From CAINVV01 sp036508555 (GTDB taxonomy: Bacteria > Bacteroidota > Bacteroidia > Bacteroidales > Prolixibacteraceae): a stretch of DNA of 15,870 nucleotides. The position numbers and the translations under genes were made by a program. Below, one piece after another: positions 1-7,173 of the stretch; position 1 is the stretch's first letter; every line of letters starts with the position of its first letter. Under the pieces are notes generated by a model. It searched no databases, had not been told where the DNA came from, and saw only the letters and a list, made by a program, of their open reading frames with translations. The DNA lies in the NCBI GenBank assembly GCA_036508555.1, contig DATCHD010000058.1, positions 1 to 15,870 of the forward strand, written 5' to 3'.

Positions 1-518
1 TATTGACCTGATATTTCGAACAGATCTTTTTTCAGAATTTTCAGGTTGTCGCTGATTTGAAGATCCTTCTCCAAAAAGGGGTCAATACCAGTCAGGCTCT
101 TGAATCCGCTGCGTTGCATCGACAAAATGATCCGCCCGGAACCACAGCCAATGTCAAGAATCGAGGATTTGAAGTTGAGCAGCCCAGGTTTCATCCACTG
201 GAAGGGATGAGGCAAAAATAGAGAAAGAATGGCTCCTATAGGATCAAATTTGTGCAGGTAGTGACGCAGCAAACTTCTCTTCAGATAGTATACAATAGGA
301 TTCAGACTTAGCCCGAATCTCGGTTTTTGGAAAGAGTAATAGGAGGAAGGATAATATTTCGAAAGATTTTCCGGAGTTTCAATGATTTGCAGGCAGTAAC
401 AGTTAGAACATTCGAGGTAGTAAAATTCATCGCGCATGCCCAGTAAATGTTCCTTGGCAAGATGAATGCGGTTATTGTCTATGTTTCCACAAATCTTACA
501 GGCCGTGTGGTTATCCAT
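1..518 (-). CDS. SAM-dependent methyltransferase with N-terminal Cys cluster, partial at left edge
   Basis: This frame reads without a stop from an ATG at 516-518 to the left edge, giving 172 residues of the N-terminal part. It opens with a zinc-ribbon-like pattern: Cys7-x2-Cys10, then Cys37-x2-Cys40 with a further Cys42. A class I methyltransferase domain follows, with motif I LDIGCGSG at about 121-128 and the acidic motif II residue Asp146 in TGIDP. The layout resembles the Methyltransf_23 proteins often found in O-antigen and capsule clusters. The two glycosyltransferases just upstream support a role in modifying a sugar or glycan, but the substrate cannot be read. It is the last gene visible in the tsaB operon, 23 bases after the preceding stop. 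The C-terminal half lies outside the window, so length and function are uncertain. Confidence 0.85.
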   Translation of the reverse strand, partial: MDNHTACKICGNIDNNRIHLAKEHLLGMRDEFYYLECSNCYCLQIIETPENLSKYYPSSYYSFQKPRFGLSLNPIVYYLKRSLLRHYLHKFDPIGAILSLFLPHPFQWMKPGLLNFKSSILDIGCGSGRIILSMQRSGFKSLTGIDPFLEKDLQISDNLKILKKDLFEISGQ

Positions 519-541
519 TTTTACAGTTTTTACAGATTCTT

Positions 542-1552
542 CTATTGAATTTGGCTACCTAATAAAGCGATAAATTTTTCTCTTCGGATTTCCGGAGGAT
601 ACAAATCTATTATTCTTGCTCTTGCAGCATCTCGCAATAGGTTGTTATTGTGATTTATACGAATATATGCGGCAAGTATTTCAGGATCCCATTCCGCTAT
701 TGTCAGACCCGTATCTGCAATTGCCGTTTGAACATCTCCAACATCGGTACCAACAGGGATACAACCACATAACATGGCCTCGCAGAGTGCATTAGGCAAA
801 CCCTCAGAACGTGAAAGCTGGGCGTAGAAAGAGGCATTCCGGTAATGTTGGATCATCTGACCGAATTCTGCAGAGGGGAGCAAAAGTAAATTTGTAGGAA
901 GAGGTTCAAAATAATGTCTGACTGCTTCGGTGGCACCTATTATCTGAAACTCGAATTCGGGCAGCCTAAGGGCCAAATCGCGGAACCTGTCGAGCCCTTT
1001 GACCATCAGCCGTTGGTAATTCCCTGTCCCAGAAACGGTTACAATGCGCTTCTGCCTTTCGTATTCCTCGAAACTGAATTTTTCTGCATCCTGTCTGGTC
1101 GCAATAACCTCCGCCTTTGCATTTGGATTAATTTCCAGCAACTTCTTTTTCAATGCCTCGGCTACCGGGAAACATACGGTGGCAAGTTTGAGTGTGTTTC
1201 GCGAAAAGCAAGCCCTGACAGGACTGCTCAACGCACCGTATTTAAATTCAGGCAGAGAGGCAACATCATATCCGCCAATGACTACGAATGACTTTTTCCC
1301 GAAGATTTTCGTAAAAACAACAGGCATCAAGGAGTGATAGTCACTGAACCAAATGAAAACAGAATCATATTTGTATCCCTGAAAAATCAGAAATATCAGC
1401 TCCTTTAGAAGTTCAACCCCTGTCCTGATTAAACCTTTCACTGGCTTAAACTGGTATTTTGTCACGTTGGCGAAGGTCGATAATATTTCAAAATCCGCAT
1501 GGACGAAAGTGGAATAGTCGATATATACAAAGAGGATGGACTGTTTTCTCAT
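542..1552 (-). CDS. GT4-family glycosyltransferase (GT-B fold)
   Basis: This 336-residue protein has the C-terminal signature of retaining GT4 glycosyltransferases: SEGLPNALCEAMLCG around 249-263, with the E-x7-E pair at Glu250 and Glu258 that contacts the nucleotide sugar. The N-terminal half is a divergent Rossmann-like domain with a hydrophobic stretch at about 50-60 and VIGGYD at 91-96. There is no signal peptide, so it probably acts at the cytoplasmic face of the membrane. It starts 1 base after the stop of the other glycosyltransferase (TGA-T-ATG) and is followed after 23 bases by the methyltransferase, so the three are surely cotranscribed. The likely role is assembly of a cell-surface polysaccharide or glycoprotein glycan. 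Donor and acceptor sugars cannot be assigned. Confidence 0.9.
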   Translation of the reverse strand: MRKQSILFVYIDYSTFVHADFEILSTFANVTKYQFKPVKGLIRTGVELLKELIFLIFQGYKYDSVFIWFSDYHSLMPVVFTKIFGKKSFVVIGGYDVASLPEFKYGALSSPVRACFSRNTLKLATVCFPVAEALKKKLLEINPNAKAEVIATRQDAEKFSFEEYERQKRIVTVSGTGNYQRLMVKGLDRFRDLALRLPEFEFQIIGATEAVRHYFEPLPTNLLLLPSAEFGQMIQHYRNASFYAQLSRSEGLPNALCEAMLCGCIPVGTDVGDVQTAIADTGLTIAEWDPEILAAYIRINHNNNLLRDAARARIIDLYPPEIRREKFIALLGSQIQ

Positions 1553-1553
1553 A

Positions 1554-2834
1554 TCAAAGGTATCTTGATAATTCCTTCGTAAGGTTTTTGCGGGTGTAAC
1601 TTTCTATGCCGGTGGAATGAATACCTGAAGCTCCAGCGCTGTATTGCTGAAATATTTCAAGTATAAAATTCTTCATGCCTTCAGTGTTTTCGTAAGAAAA
1701 TAATTTACCAGCCTTGCATTTATCTATCAGTATATCAACGTCTCCACCTTCCGGGCCTATGGCCAACACTGGTTTGCGGGCAGCGAGGTATTCGAAAAGT
1801 TTTCCTGTTACAATACCCTTGTTGTCAGGCGTATCCGGAATAGCCATCAGCAGCAAAGATGCTCCTTTCATCTGACTTATAGCTTGTTCGTGCGGAATAT
1901 AGCCCATCACTTCGACCATAGAAGAGAGGTTATTCAGATCAAAGAGGTGGATGATTTCATCCGGAACATTGCCAACGAAACGGATCCGGATTTCTTCTTT
2001 AACCTTACCAGGAAGCCGGCAGACAGCTTCTATAAATTGTTCGATCCGGTAGATCATTGAGATCGTACCGGTGTATGTAATGGTAAACATTTCATTTTGT
2101 ACAGGTACTGCCTGTTCAAAATCCGCTTCATCAAATCCATTTGGGATGATGGCAATTTTGCCAGGTGAGTGAGGGATTTTTTTCAACAAAAGCTTTCCAA
2201 CCTCTTCACTTACTGTGATGATCTTGTCTGCCTCTGAGAGTACGCATTTCTCCAGCCAGCGATCGAATCTGGTGACCAATCCTATGTGATACAGATCCTG
2301 GTAATAATAAATATCGGTCCATGGATCCCTGAAATCGGCTACCCACTTCACACCCATTTTCTTTTTCAGTTTTCTGCCGATTAAATGGGTGGAATGCGGT
2401 GGTCCGGTAGTGACGATTACTTCTATTTTTTCGTTGTTAATCAATTCGGATGCCTTTTTGTAGGCATAACTGCTCCAACCCTTTCGGGGATCCGGGACAA
2501 ATAAATTCCCCCGGATGAAACGGGAGAACTTCTCAAAAAAGGTAATCTTTTTCTGGTTGGAGAATCCCCCATAAGGGATCTCTTTCTTGTTCGACAGCTT
2601 CCGGTATAGATTATAGGGTTCAAAAGTCTTTGTTTTATGGACTGTCAGTCCCGGATCAACTTCCTTTAGCAGTGAATAGTCCAGCTGGGCATAGGATGCT
2701 TCCTTTTCATCAACCGTAAGAATAACGGGTTCAAAATCTAATTCAGGCAGATATTTTGAGAATTTCAGCCACCTCTGAACTCCGGCTCCTCCGCTTGGTG
2801 GCCAATAATAAGTGATGATCAGGATTTTCTTCAT
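1554..2834 (-). CDS. GT4-like glycosyltransferase (GT-B fold)
   Basis: This 426-residue protein begins with ITYYWPPSGGAGVQR at about 7-21, the glycine-rich acceptor-side loop of GT-B transferases. A conserved ADFRDPW block lies at 166-172. The donor-binding part is at 340-361 (GIVTGKLFEYLAARKPVLAI), with Glu348 in the usual position of the second glutamate. This subtype is common in Bacteroidota surface-polysaccharide loci and is often annotated simply as glycosyltransferase. Its ATG overlaps the tsaB stop by 4 bases (ATGA at 2831-2834), which suggests translational coupling to tsaB. The next glycosyltransferase follows after 1 base. Membrane-side glycan synthesis is inferred from the neighbours. 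The exact linkage is unknown. Confidence 0.88.
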   Translation of the reverse strand: MKKILIITYYWPPSGGAGVQRWLKFSKYLPELDFEPVILTVDEKEASYAQLDYSLLKEVDPGLTVHKTKTFEPYNLYRKLSNKKEIPYGGFSNQKKITFFEKFSRFIRGNLFVPDPRKGWSSYAYKKASELINNEKIEVIVTTGPPHSTHLIGRKLKKKMGVKWVADFRDPWTDIYYYQDLYHIGLVTRFDRWLEKCVLSEADKIITVSEEVGKLLLKKIPHSPGKIAIIPNGFDEADFEQAVPVQNEMFTITYTGTISMIYRIEQFIEAVCRLPGKVKEEIRIRFVGNVPDEIIHLFDLNNLSSMVEVMGYIPHEQAISQMKGASLLLMAIPDTPDNKGIVTGKLFEYLAARKPVLAIGPEGGDVDILIDKCKAGKLFSYENTEGMKNFILEIFQQYSAGASGIHSTGIESYTRKNLTKELSRYL

Positions 2835-3568
2835 TCTGGAGGATGGGAATTTGTATTTGTATGGAAAATATTCTTAGTTGGAATAGTGGCGACAAAATCC
2901 TTGAGGTAAAATGGCTCATAATAAGCAACATCCACGAATTTTCCAGCCAGCCAGGCATCTTCAGCCAACCTTGCCATGTGTCCCGCTGAGGTAGTTACAT
3001 TTTCCAGAAACAAAGCATTTGGATGCTTGATAGTTGTCATACATTTATCTGCACCATTCCCAAAGAAGAGAATTTTTTGATCAAGCAACAAGGAGGCGAA
3101 AGACAAATGATCGACGATATCTGCCTGAATTTCACGAACTTTTACCAGCCGATTGTTATAAACACAGTCATAAACCTCCATTCTTCTGGCATCAATCATG
3201 GGACAATAAAACAAGGATTCATCTTTTTTAAAACCAAAAATATAGGGGTTGGAAATGACATGATGTGCCATTGATTCGAGTGAAGGAATCGCAATCAGCG
3301 GTAATCCGGTCGCATAACATAACCCTTTTGCGGTCGAAACGCCAATTCTTAATCCTGTGTAAGAGCCCGGCCCTCCTGAGACTGCAATGGCATCAAGCGA
3401 GCTGAATGAAATATTTTTAGTTAATATGATGTTTTCTACAAAACCTGTAAGTAGCTGTGCGTGATTTTTCCCATTTTTGTCTTCACGTAATTCAACAACG
3501 CATCCATCGTTGGCTAGAGCCACAGAACATACCTCTGTTGAAGTTTCTATGCAAAGGATTGAGGCCAT
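2831..3568 (-). CDS. tsaB: TsaB, t6A tRNA-modification complex subunit
   Basis: This protein belongs to the TsaB/YeaZ family, an ASKHA-fold partner of TsaD in adding threonylcarbamoyl to A37 of ANN-decoding tRNAs in the cytoplasm. Visible landmarks are the N-terminal ILCIETSTEVCSVAL strand, HAQLL at 36-40, the glycine-rich SGGPGSYTGLRIG at 64-76, and PMIDARRMEVY at 123-133. With the ATG at 3566-3568 it has 245 residues. The frame extends upstream to a TTG at 3608-3610, but homology begins at MASILCIETS, so I use the ATG. The length suits TsaB, though the last 20 or so residues (rich in Asn, Thr, His and Pro) look like a variable tail. It is the first gene of the operon with two glycosyltransferases and a methyltransferase. 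That linkage is unusual and probably reflects shared transcription rather than pathway. Confidence 0.95.
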   Translation of the reverse strand: MASILCIETSTEVCSVALANDGCVVELREDKNGKNHAQLLTGFVENIILTKNISFSSLDAIAVSGGPGSYTGLRIGVSTAKGLCYATGLPLIAIPSLESMAHHVISNPYIFGFKKDESLFYCPMIDARRMEVYDCVYNNRLVKVREIQADIVDHLSFASLLLDQKILFFGNGADKCMTTIKHPNALFLENVTTSAGHMARLAEDAWLAGKFVDVAYYEPFYLKDFVATIPTKNIFHTNTNSHPPE

Positions 3569-3580
3569 CGGGTTTTTTTG

Positions 3581-3610
3581 CAAATATCTGAAATCGCCTT
3601 GACTTGCCAA
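3581..3610 (-). promoter_or_regulatory. Candidate Bacteroidetes-type promoter for tsaB
   Basis: On the minus strand TTG (3608-3610) is followed after exactly 19 bases by GATATTTGC (3580-3588). This matches the Bacteroidetes primary-sigma layout TTTG-N19-TAnnTTTG, with one mismatch in the leading T of the -7 box and one in the -33 box. It sits about 12 bases before the ATG at 3568, so the leader would be very short. It is a pattern match only. Confidence 0.35.
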
Positions 3611-3644
3611 CTATTAATCGCAATGAAAATTATCTCGCAGCTTT

Positions 3645-3653
3645 TAGCTTTGC
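3645..3653 (+). promoter_or_regulatory. Candidate -7 promoter element for the LytTR regulator
   Basis: TAGCTTTGC is a full match to the Bacteroidetes -7 consensus TAnnTTTG. No good -33 TTTG box lies 19-20 bases upstream; the bases there read AATG. If it is used, the regulator would have a leader of about 155 bases. The element overlaps an inverted repeat, TTTTAGC at 3642-3648 and GCTAAAA at 3673-3679. The rest of the 3569-3813 intergenic region is AT-rich with no other clear signal. Confidence 0.3.
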
Positions 3654-3813
3654 TGATCTTCGATTTCATGGGGCTAAAAAAAAAGTTCAATTATGTTAAT
3701 CCTTTTCGGAGTTTCTTTGTTATAAAAGAACGATCTCGAGTTTTTTTTAGGATTTGACACCTTAATATTTAGAAAAAAAGATTTCCTGATTAAGTACATT
3801 AAATCTTATTACC

Positions 3814-4569
3814 ATGGTTAAGGCAGTAATTATTGACGACGATTTTACCTCAAGAATGCTTTTAAGAGAGATTTTGAAAAAGGCGATCGGTAATGTCGAA
3901 TTGGTTGGTGAGGCAGCATCAGTTGTTGAGGGGATCCCTCTAATTGAGCGCGTTTCTCCGGATTTAGTTTTCCTGGATGTAAGCATGCCGGATGGGACCG
4001 GATTCGATTTGCTGGACAAAATCAAGAAAATTGATTTCAAGATTATCTTTATCACAGCTTTTACCGAATATGCGGTCAAGGCATTTAAGTATTCAGCCTT
4101 CGATTATATCGTAAAGCCAATTGATATTAAGGAACTTATCAAGACAATTGCCCGAATTCCAAATATCATGATGGTCAGTGACAAGAAGGCCGTCTATGAG
4201 CTTAAAGCCAATCTGTTCTCGAATATTGAGAGTGGTTCCCAGACTATAGCATTGCCTGAATTAAATGGTTTTGCTATTATTCAGGTTAATAAGATTATTC
4301 GCTGTGAAGGATTACGCAACTATACCAGGATCATTTTTACAGAAGGCCAGGAGAAAATTGTCAGCAGAACGCTGCTGGAATTCGAAAACCTCCTGACACC
4401 GTTGGGGTTCATCAGAATACACCGTAGTCACCTGGTCAATCTAAACAATGTTGTGCGTTACATAAAGGCGCAAGGGGGCATGATTGAATTGAAAACGGGC
4501 GAGTTGCTGAAGGTTTCGCCCAAGCATAAGGAAAATCTTCTCAACAAACTGCTTTACAATAAATTGTAA
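3814..4569 (+). CDS. LytTR-family response regulator
   Basis: This 251-residue two-domain regulator is the only plus-strand gene. The receiver domain (about 3-120) has the acidic pocket Asp8-Asp10, phospho-acceptor Asp55 in LVFLDVSMPDG, Thr81 and Lys101. The LytTR DNA-binding domain (about 145-248) shows the typical IIRCEGLRNYTRI and FIRIHRSHLVNL (199-210) segments. Such proteins are phosphorylated by LytS/YehU-type sensor kinases and bind short direct repeats upstream of their targets. No kinase gene is adjacent, so the partner is outside the window or the regulator is an orphan. The start ATG (3814-3816) begins directly with the first beta strand. It ends 9 bases from the end of glgP and converges with it, which does not by itself imply regulation of the glycogen genes. 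Confidence 0.93.
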   Translation: MVKAVIIDDDFTSRMLLREILKKAIGNVELVGEAASVVEGIPLIERVSPDLVFLDVSMPDGTGFDLLDKIKKIDFKIIFITAFTEYAVKAFKYSAFDYIVKPIDIKELIKTIARIPNIMMVSDKKAVYELKANLFSNIESGSQTIALPELNGFAIIQVNKIIRCEGLRNYTRIIFTEGQEKIVSRTLLEFENLLTPLGFIRIHRSHLVNLNNVVRYIKAQGGMIELKTGELLKVSPKHKENLLNKLLYNKL

Positions 4570-4578
4570 TCCCCAGGA

Positions 4579-7173
4579 TCAAAGCCACTTCAACAATCTA
4601 AAGTCCTGGCGATTAGGTAAATCAACATTTTTCGCATAGATCCTGAGGCCGTAGTTATAAATTCCCGGTTTTTTCAGGGTTAATTCTAGCTTGTAGTGCG
4701 CCATGCCATCCTCACTATTTTCTACACTAAAATCGTGTTTTTCCACGAAACGAGGCTGATCATTTCCAGTAGCAACAATCAGTTCGACGCCAATTTCGCC
4801 TGGAGAGAGACCCTTCAGGTCAAGTGTAACCCAGGATGGATACCCTTTACCCATTTCGTAAGTATTCGTGATACCGTCTGAAACCTGAGTATTTTTCACT
4901 TCAATTTTACTCCAGACATCGATAATCCGAGACTTCCATGCTGCCAGCTCTTTTGCTTTCGCGAAATTATTTGCTTTCAGATTGGCCGTTCTTTCTGCCT
5001 GTGGAAGATAATAGCGCGTAAAGTAGTCCTTCATCATCCTGGTAGTGGTAAAGAAAGGAACAACTTCCGCAAAGGTGTTTTTGATAAAGTCAACCCACAG
5101 AACCGGGATGTTTTTGTCATTCCTGTAATAATATGCCGGGACAATTTCGTTTTCAAGGATGCCATAAATTGCCTCTGAATCAAGCTCATCCTGAAGTTCG
5201 GGTAGGTCAAAAGAATTTTCAAGTGGCAAAGACCATCCGGCATCTTGTTTATAGCCTTCCACCCACCAGCCATCGAGGACAGAGAAGTGAAGTGTACCGT
5301 TCATTACCCCTTTCTCTCCTGATGTACCGGATGCTTCCAGTGGTCGGGTGGGAGTATTCATCCATACATCACAGCCCTGAACAAGCATCTTGGCGATATT
5401 CATGTCGTAATTCTGAATGAAGAGGATTCGACCGACAAATTCGGGTCTTTTAGAAATATCTATGATGTATTTGATCAGGTCCTGTCCGGCCTTGTCTGCG
5501 GGATGCGCCTTCCCTGCAAAGAGAAATTGCACGGGGCGGTCGGGGTTATTGATGATCTTTGCCAGTCGATCAAGGTCACGGAAAAGGAGATGAGCCCTTT
5601 TATAAGTAGCAAATCGCCTGGCAAATCCTATTGTCAATGCTTTGGGATTCAATTTTGAGATGGCTTCCGAGATATATTTCGGATTCTCATTCCTTTGAAT
5701 ATGAATATCTGTAAAGCGTCTCTTGATATATTCGATCAATCTTTCGCGAAGCTTAGATTTGGTATCCCAGATCAATTTATCCTGTACCTTGTAAACATTT
5801 CTCCAGGCGCGGTTCTCCTGGTTTTCGTCATAAGAATGGATATCTTCAGCCATATCTTCAGTAGAGAGAATTTGGTCGTGAACAGTTTTCCAATCGGAAG
5901 CGGCCCATGTGGGATAGTGCACGCCATTGGTCACATAACCTATGTTTTCGAGTTCTTCGGGCATGAAACCGCGGTAGAGTTCGCTGAGCAACTGTTTGCT
6001 AACGTCTCCATGAAGTTTACTAACGCCATTAATCTCCTGTGAAAGGTTGGCCGCAAGGAAACTCATGTTAAACCGGCCTTCATTACTGTCTGCTTTACCA
6101 AGAAGTATCATCTCATCCATGGAAATTCCGAGACTTCGGGCTACCGGATTCATGTAAGAACCAAAGAGTTCATCAGGGAAAGAGTCATGACCAGCAGGTA
6201 CAGGGGTATGGGTGGTAAACAGCGTTGATGCGCGCACAATTTCCTTGGCTTCGGTATAAGACAGCTTTGACTGATTTTTTATCAGGTAAATCCGCTCGAG
6301 GCCAATAAAAGCCGCATGTCCTTCGTTGCAGTGGTAAATATCGGACTGGATGCCCAACTTTTCCAGGGCACGAATACCGCCGAGGCCCAGAACCATTTCC
6401 TGTTTGAGACGGTTTTCGTTGTCTCCGCCATACAGATGGTGCGTAATATACCTGTCCTGCTCCTGATTACCTTCGTAATCTGTGTCAAGGAGGTAGAGTT
6501 TAACATTCCCGACATTGACAAACCAGACTCTGACGTATACCAGGCGATCCGGCATTGCTACCTCAACAATTATCCACTCTCCGTTTTCATCCAGTGCAGG
6601 CTGAATGGGTAGTTTGGAAAAGTGTTCCGGCTCATAATTAGCAAGTTGTTCTCCATTTGTTGAGATAACCTGCTTAAAATAACCAAAACGGTATAATAAG
6701 CCGACAGCTGTCATATCTACTTTGGAATCACTGGCTTCCTTGAGGAAATCACCGGCCAATACTCCTAATCCGCCTGAATAAATCTTCAAACTTGAATGGA
6801 GGCCAAATTCCATACTGAAGTAGGCGATCTTGGGTCCACGTAATTTTTTGCGTCCTTTGAAATATTTATTAAGCTGATTTTCAACTGATTTCATCTTTAA
6901 CATGAAAGATTCATCAGACTTTAGCTCTAAGAACCGATCATGGCTTGTCTCTTCAAGTAAGATGATGGGATTGTGTTCGCATTTTTCCCAAATAACTGGA
7001 TCGATTTCATTAAAGAGCGCTCTGGCATCATTGTTCCAAACCCACCAAAGATTGCGTGAAATAGTCCGCAGCGAGCAGAGTTCATTTGGTAATGCAGATT
7101 CAACGATAATTTTTTTCCAGGTTGGGTTGCTATTTTCAGGTTGGCTCAGATTTTTAAAGTAGGTCTCTTCCAT
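4579..7173 (-). CDS. glgP: Alpha-glucan (glycogen/maltodextrin) phosphorylase, GT35
   Basis: This 864-residue enzyme releases glucose-1-phosphate from alpha-1,4-glucan ends in the cytoplasm, using PLP. The order is: an N-terminal DUF3417-like segment (about 20-105, RNLWWVWNNDARALF); the phosphorylase core with AYFSMEFGLH at 117-126, SGGLGVLAGD at 133-142, HCNEGHAAF at 281-289 and THTPVPAGHD at 321-330; GFARRFATYKR at 516-526; GKAHPAD at 554-560; and the PLP site EASGTSGEKG, where Lys621 should carry the cofactor. It resembles the TIGR02094 phosphorylases rather than the long E. coli MalP/GlgP type. A C-terminal extension of about 90 residues (775-864) looks beta-rich. It is the last gene of the glycogen operon, and its ATG shares one base with the GH57 stop (TAATG). 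All expected catalytic features are present. Confidence 0.95.
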   Translation of the reverse strand: MEETYFKNLSQPENSNPTWKKIIVESALPNELCSLRTISRNLWWVWNNDARALFNEIDPVIWEKCEHNPIILLEETSHDRFLELKSDESFMLKMKSVENQLNKYFKGRKKLRGPKIAYFSMEFGLHSSLKIYSGGLGVLAGDFLKEASDSKVDMTAVGLLYRFGYFKQVISTNGEQLANYEPEHFSKLPIQPALDENGEWIIVEVAMPDRLVYVRVWFVNVGNVKLYLLDTDYEGNQEQDRYITHHLYGGDNENRLKQEMVLGLGGIRALEKLGIQSDIYHCNEGHAAFIGLERIYLIKNQSKLSYTEAKEIVRASTLFTTHTPVPAGHDSFPDELFGSYMNPVARSLGISMDEMILLGKADSNEGRFNMSFLAANLSQEINGVSKLHGDVSKQLLSELYRGFMPEELENIGYVTNGVHYPTWAASDWKTVHDQILSTEDMAEDIHSYDENQENRAWRNVYKVQDKLIWDTKSKLRERLIEYIKRRFTDIHIQRNENPKYISEAISKLNPKALTIGFARRFATYKRAHLLFRDLDRLAKIINNPDRPVQFLFAGKAHPADKAGQDLIKYIIDISKRPEFVGRILFIQNYDMNIAKMLVQGCDVWMNTPTRPLEASGTSGEKGVMNGTLHFSVLDGWWVEGYKQDAGWSLPLENSFDLPELQDELDSEAIYGILENEIVPAYYYRNDKNIPVLWVDFIKNTFAEVVPFFTTTRMMKDYFTRYYLPQAERTANLKANNFAKAKELAAWKSRIIDVWSKIEVKNTQVSDGITNTYEMGKGYPSWVTLDLKGLSPGEIGVELIVATGNDQPRFVEKHDFSVENSEDGMAHYKLELTLKKPGIYNYGLRIYAKNVDLPNRQDFRLLKWL

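Noticed and set aside
914..1337. Overlapping plus-strand frames antisense to the second glycosyltransferase
   Set aside because: They are low-complexity shadow translations with no start context or homology signal.
3569..3610. TTG start for tsaB at 3610
   Set aside because: The conserved TsaB N-terminus begins at the ATG at 3568, and the extra segment overlaps the promoter candidate.
3668..3757. A 29-codon plus-strand frame (MGLKKKFNYVNPF...) in the intergenic region before the LytTR gene
   Set aside because: It is too short, begins in an A-rich run, and has no start signal or recognisable feature. A leader peptide is possible but not supported.
3754..3782. TTGACA resembling a sigma-70 -35 box ahead of the LytTR gene
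   Set aside because: The -10 position 17 bases on reads AAAGAT, and Bacteroidota promoters rarely follow this form.
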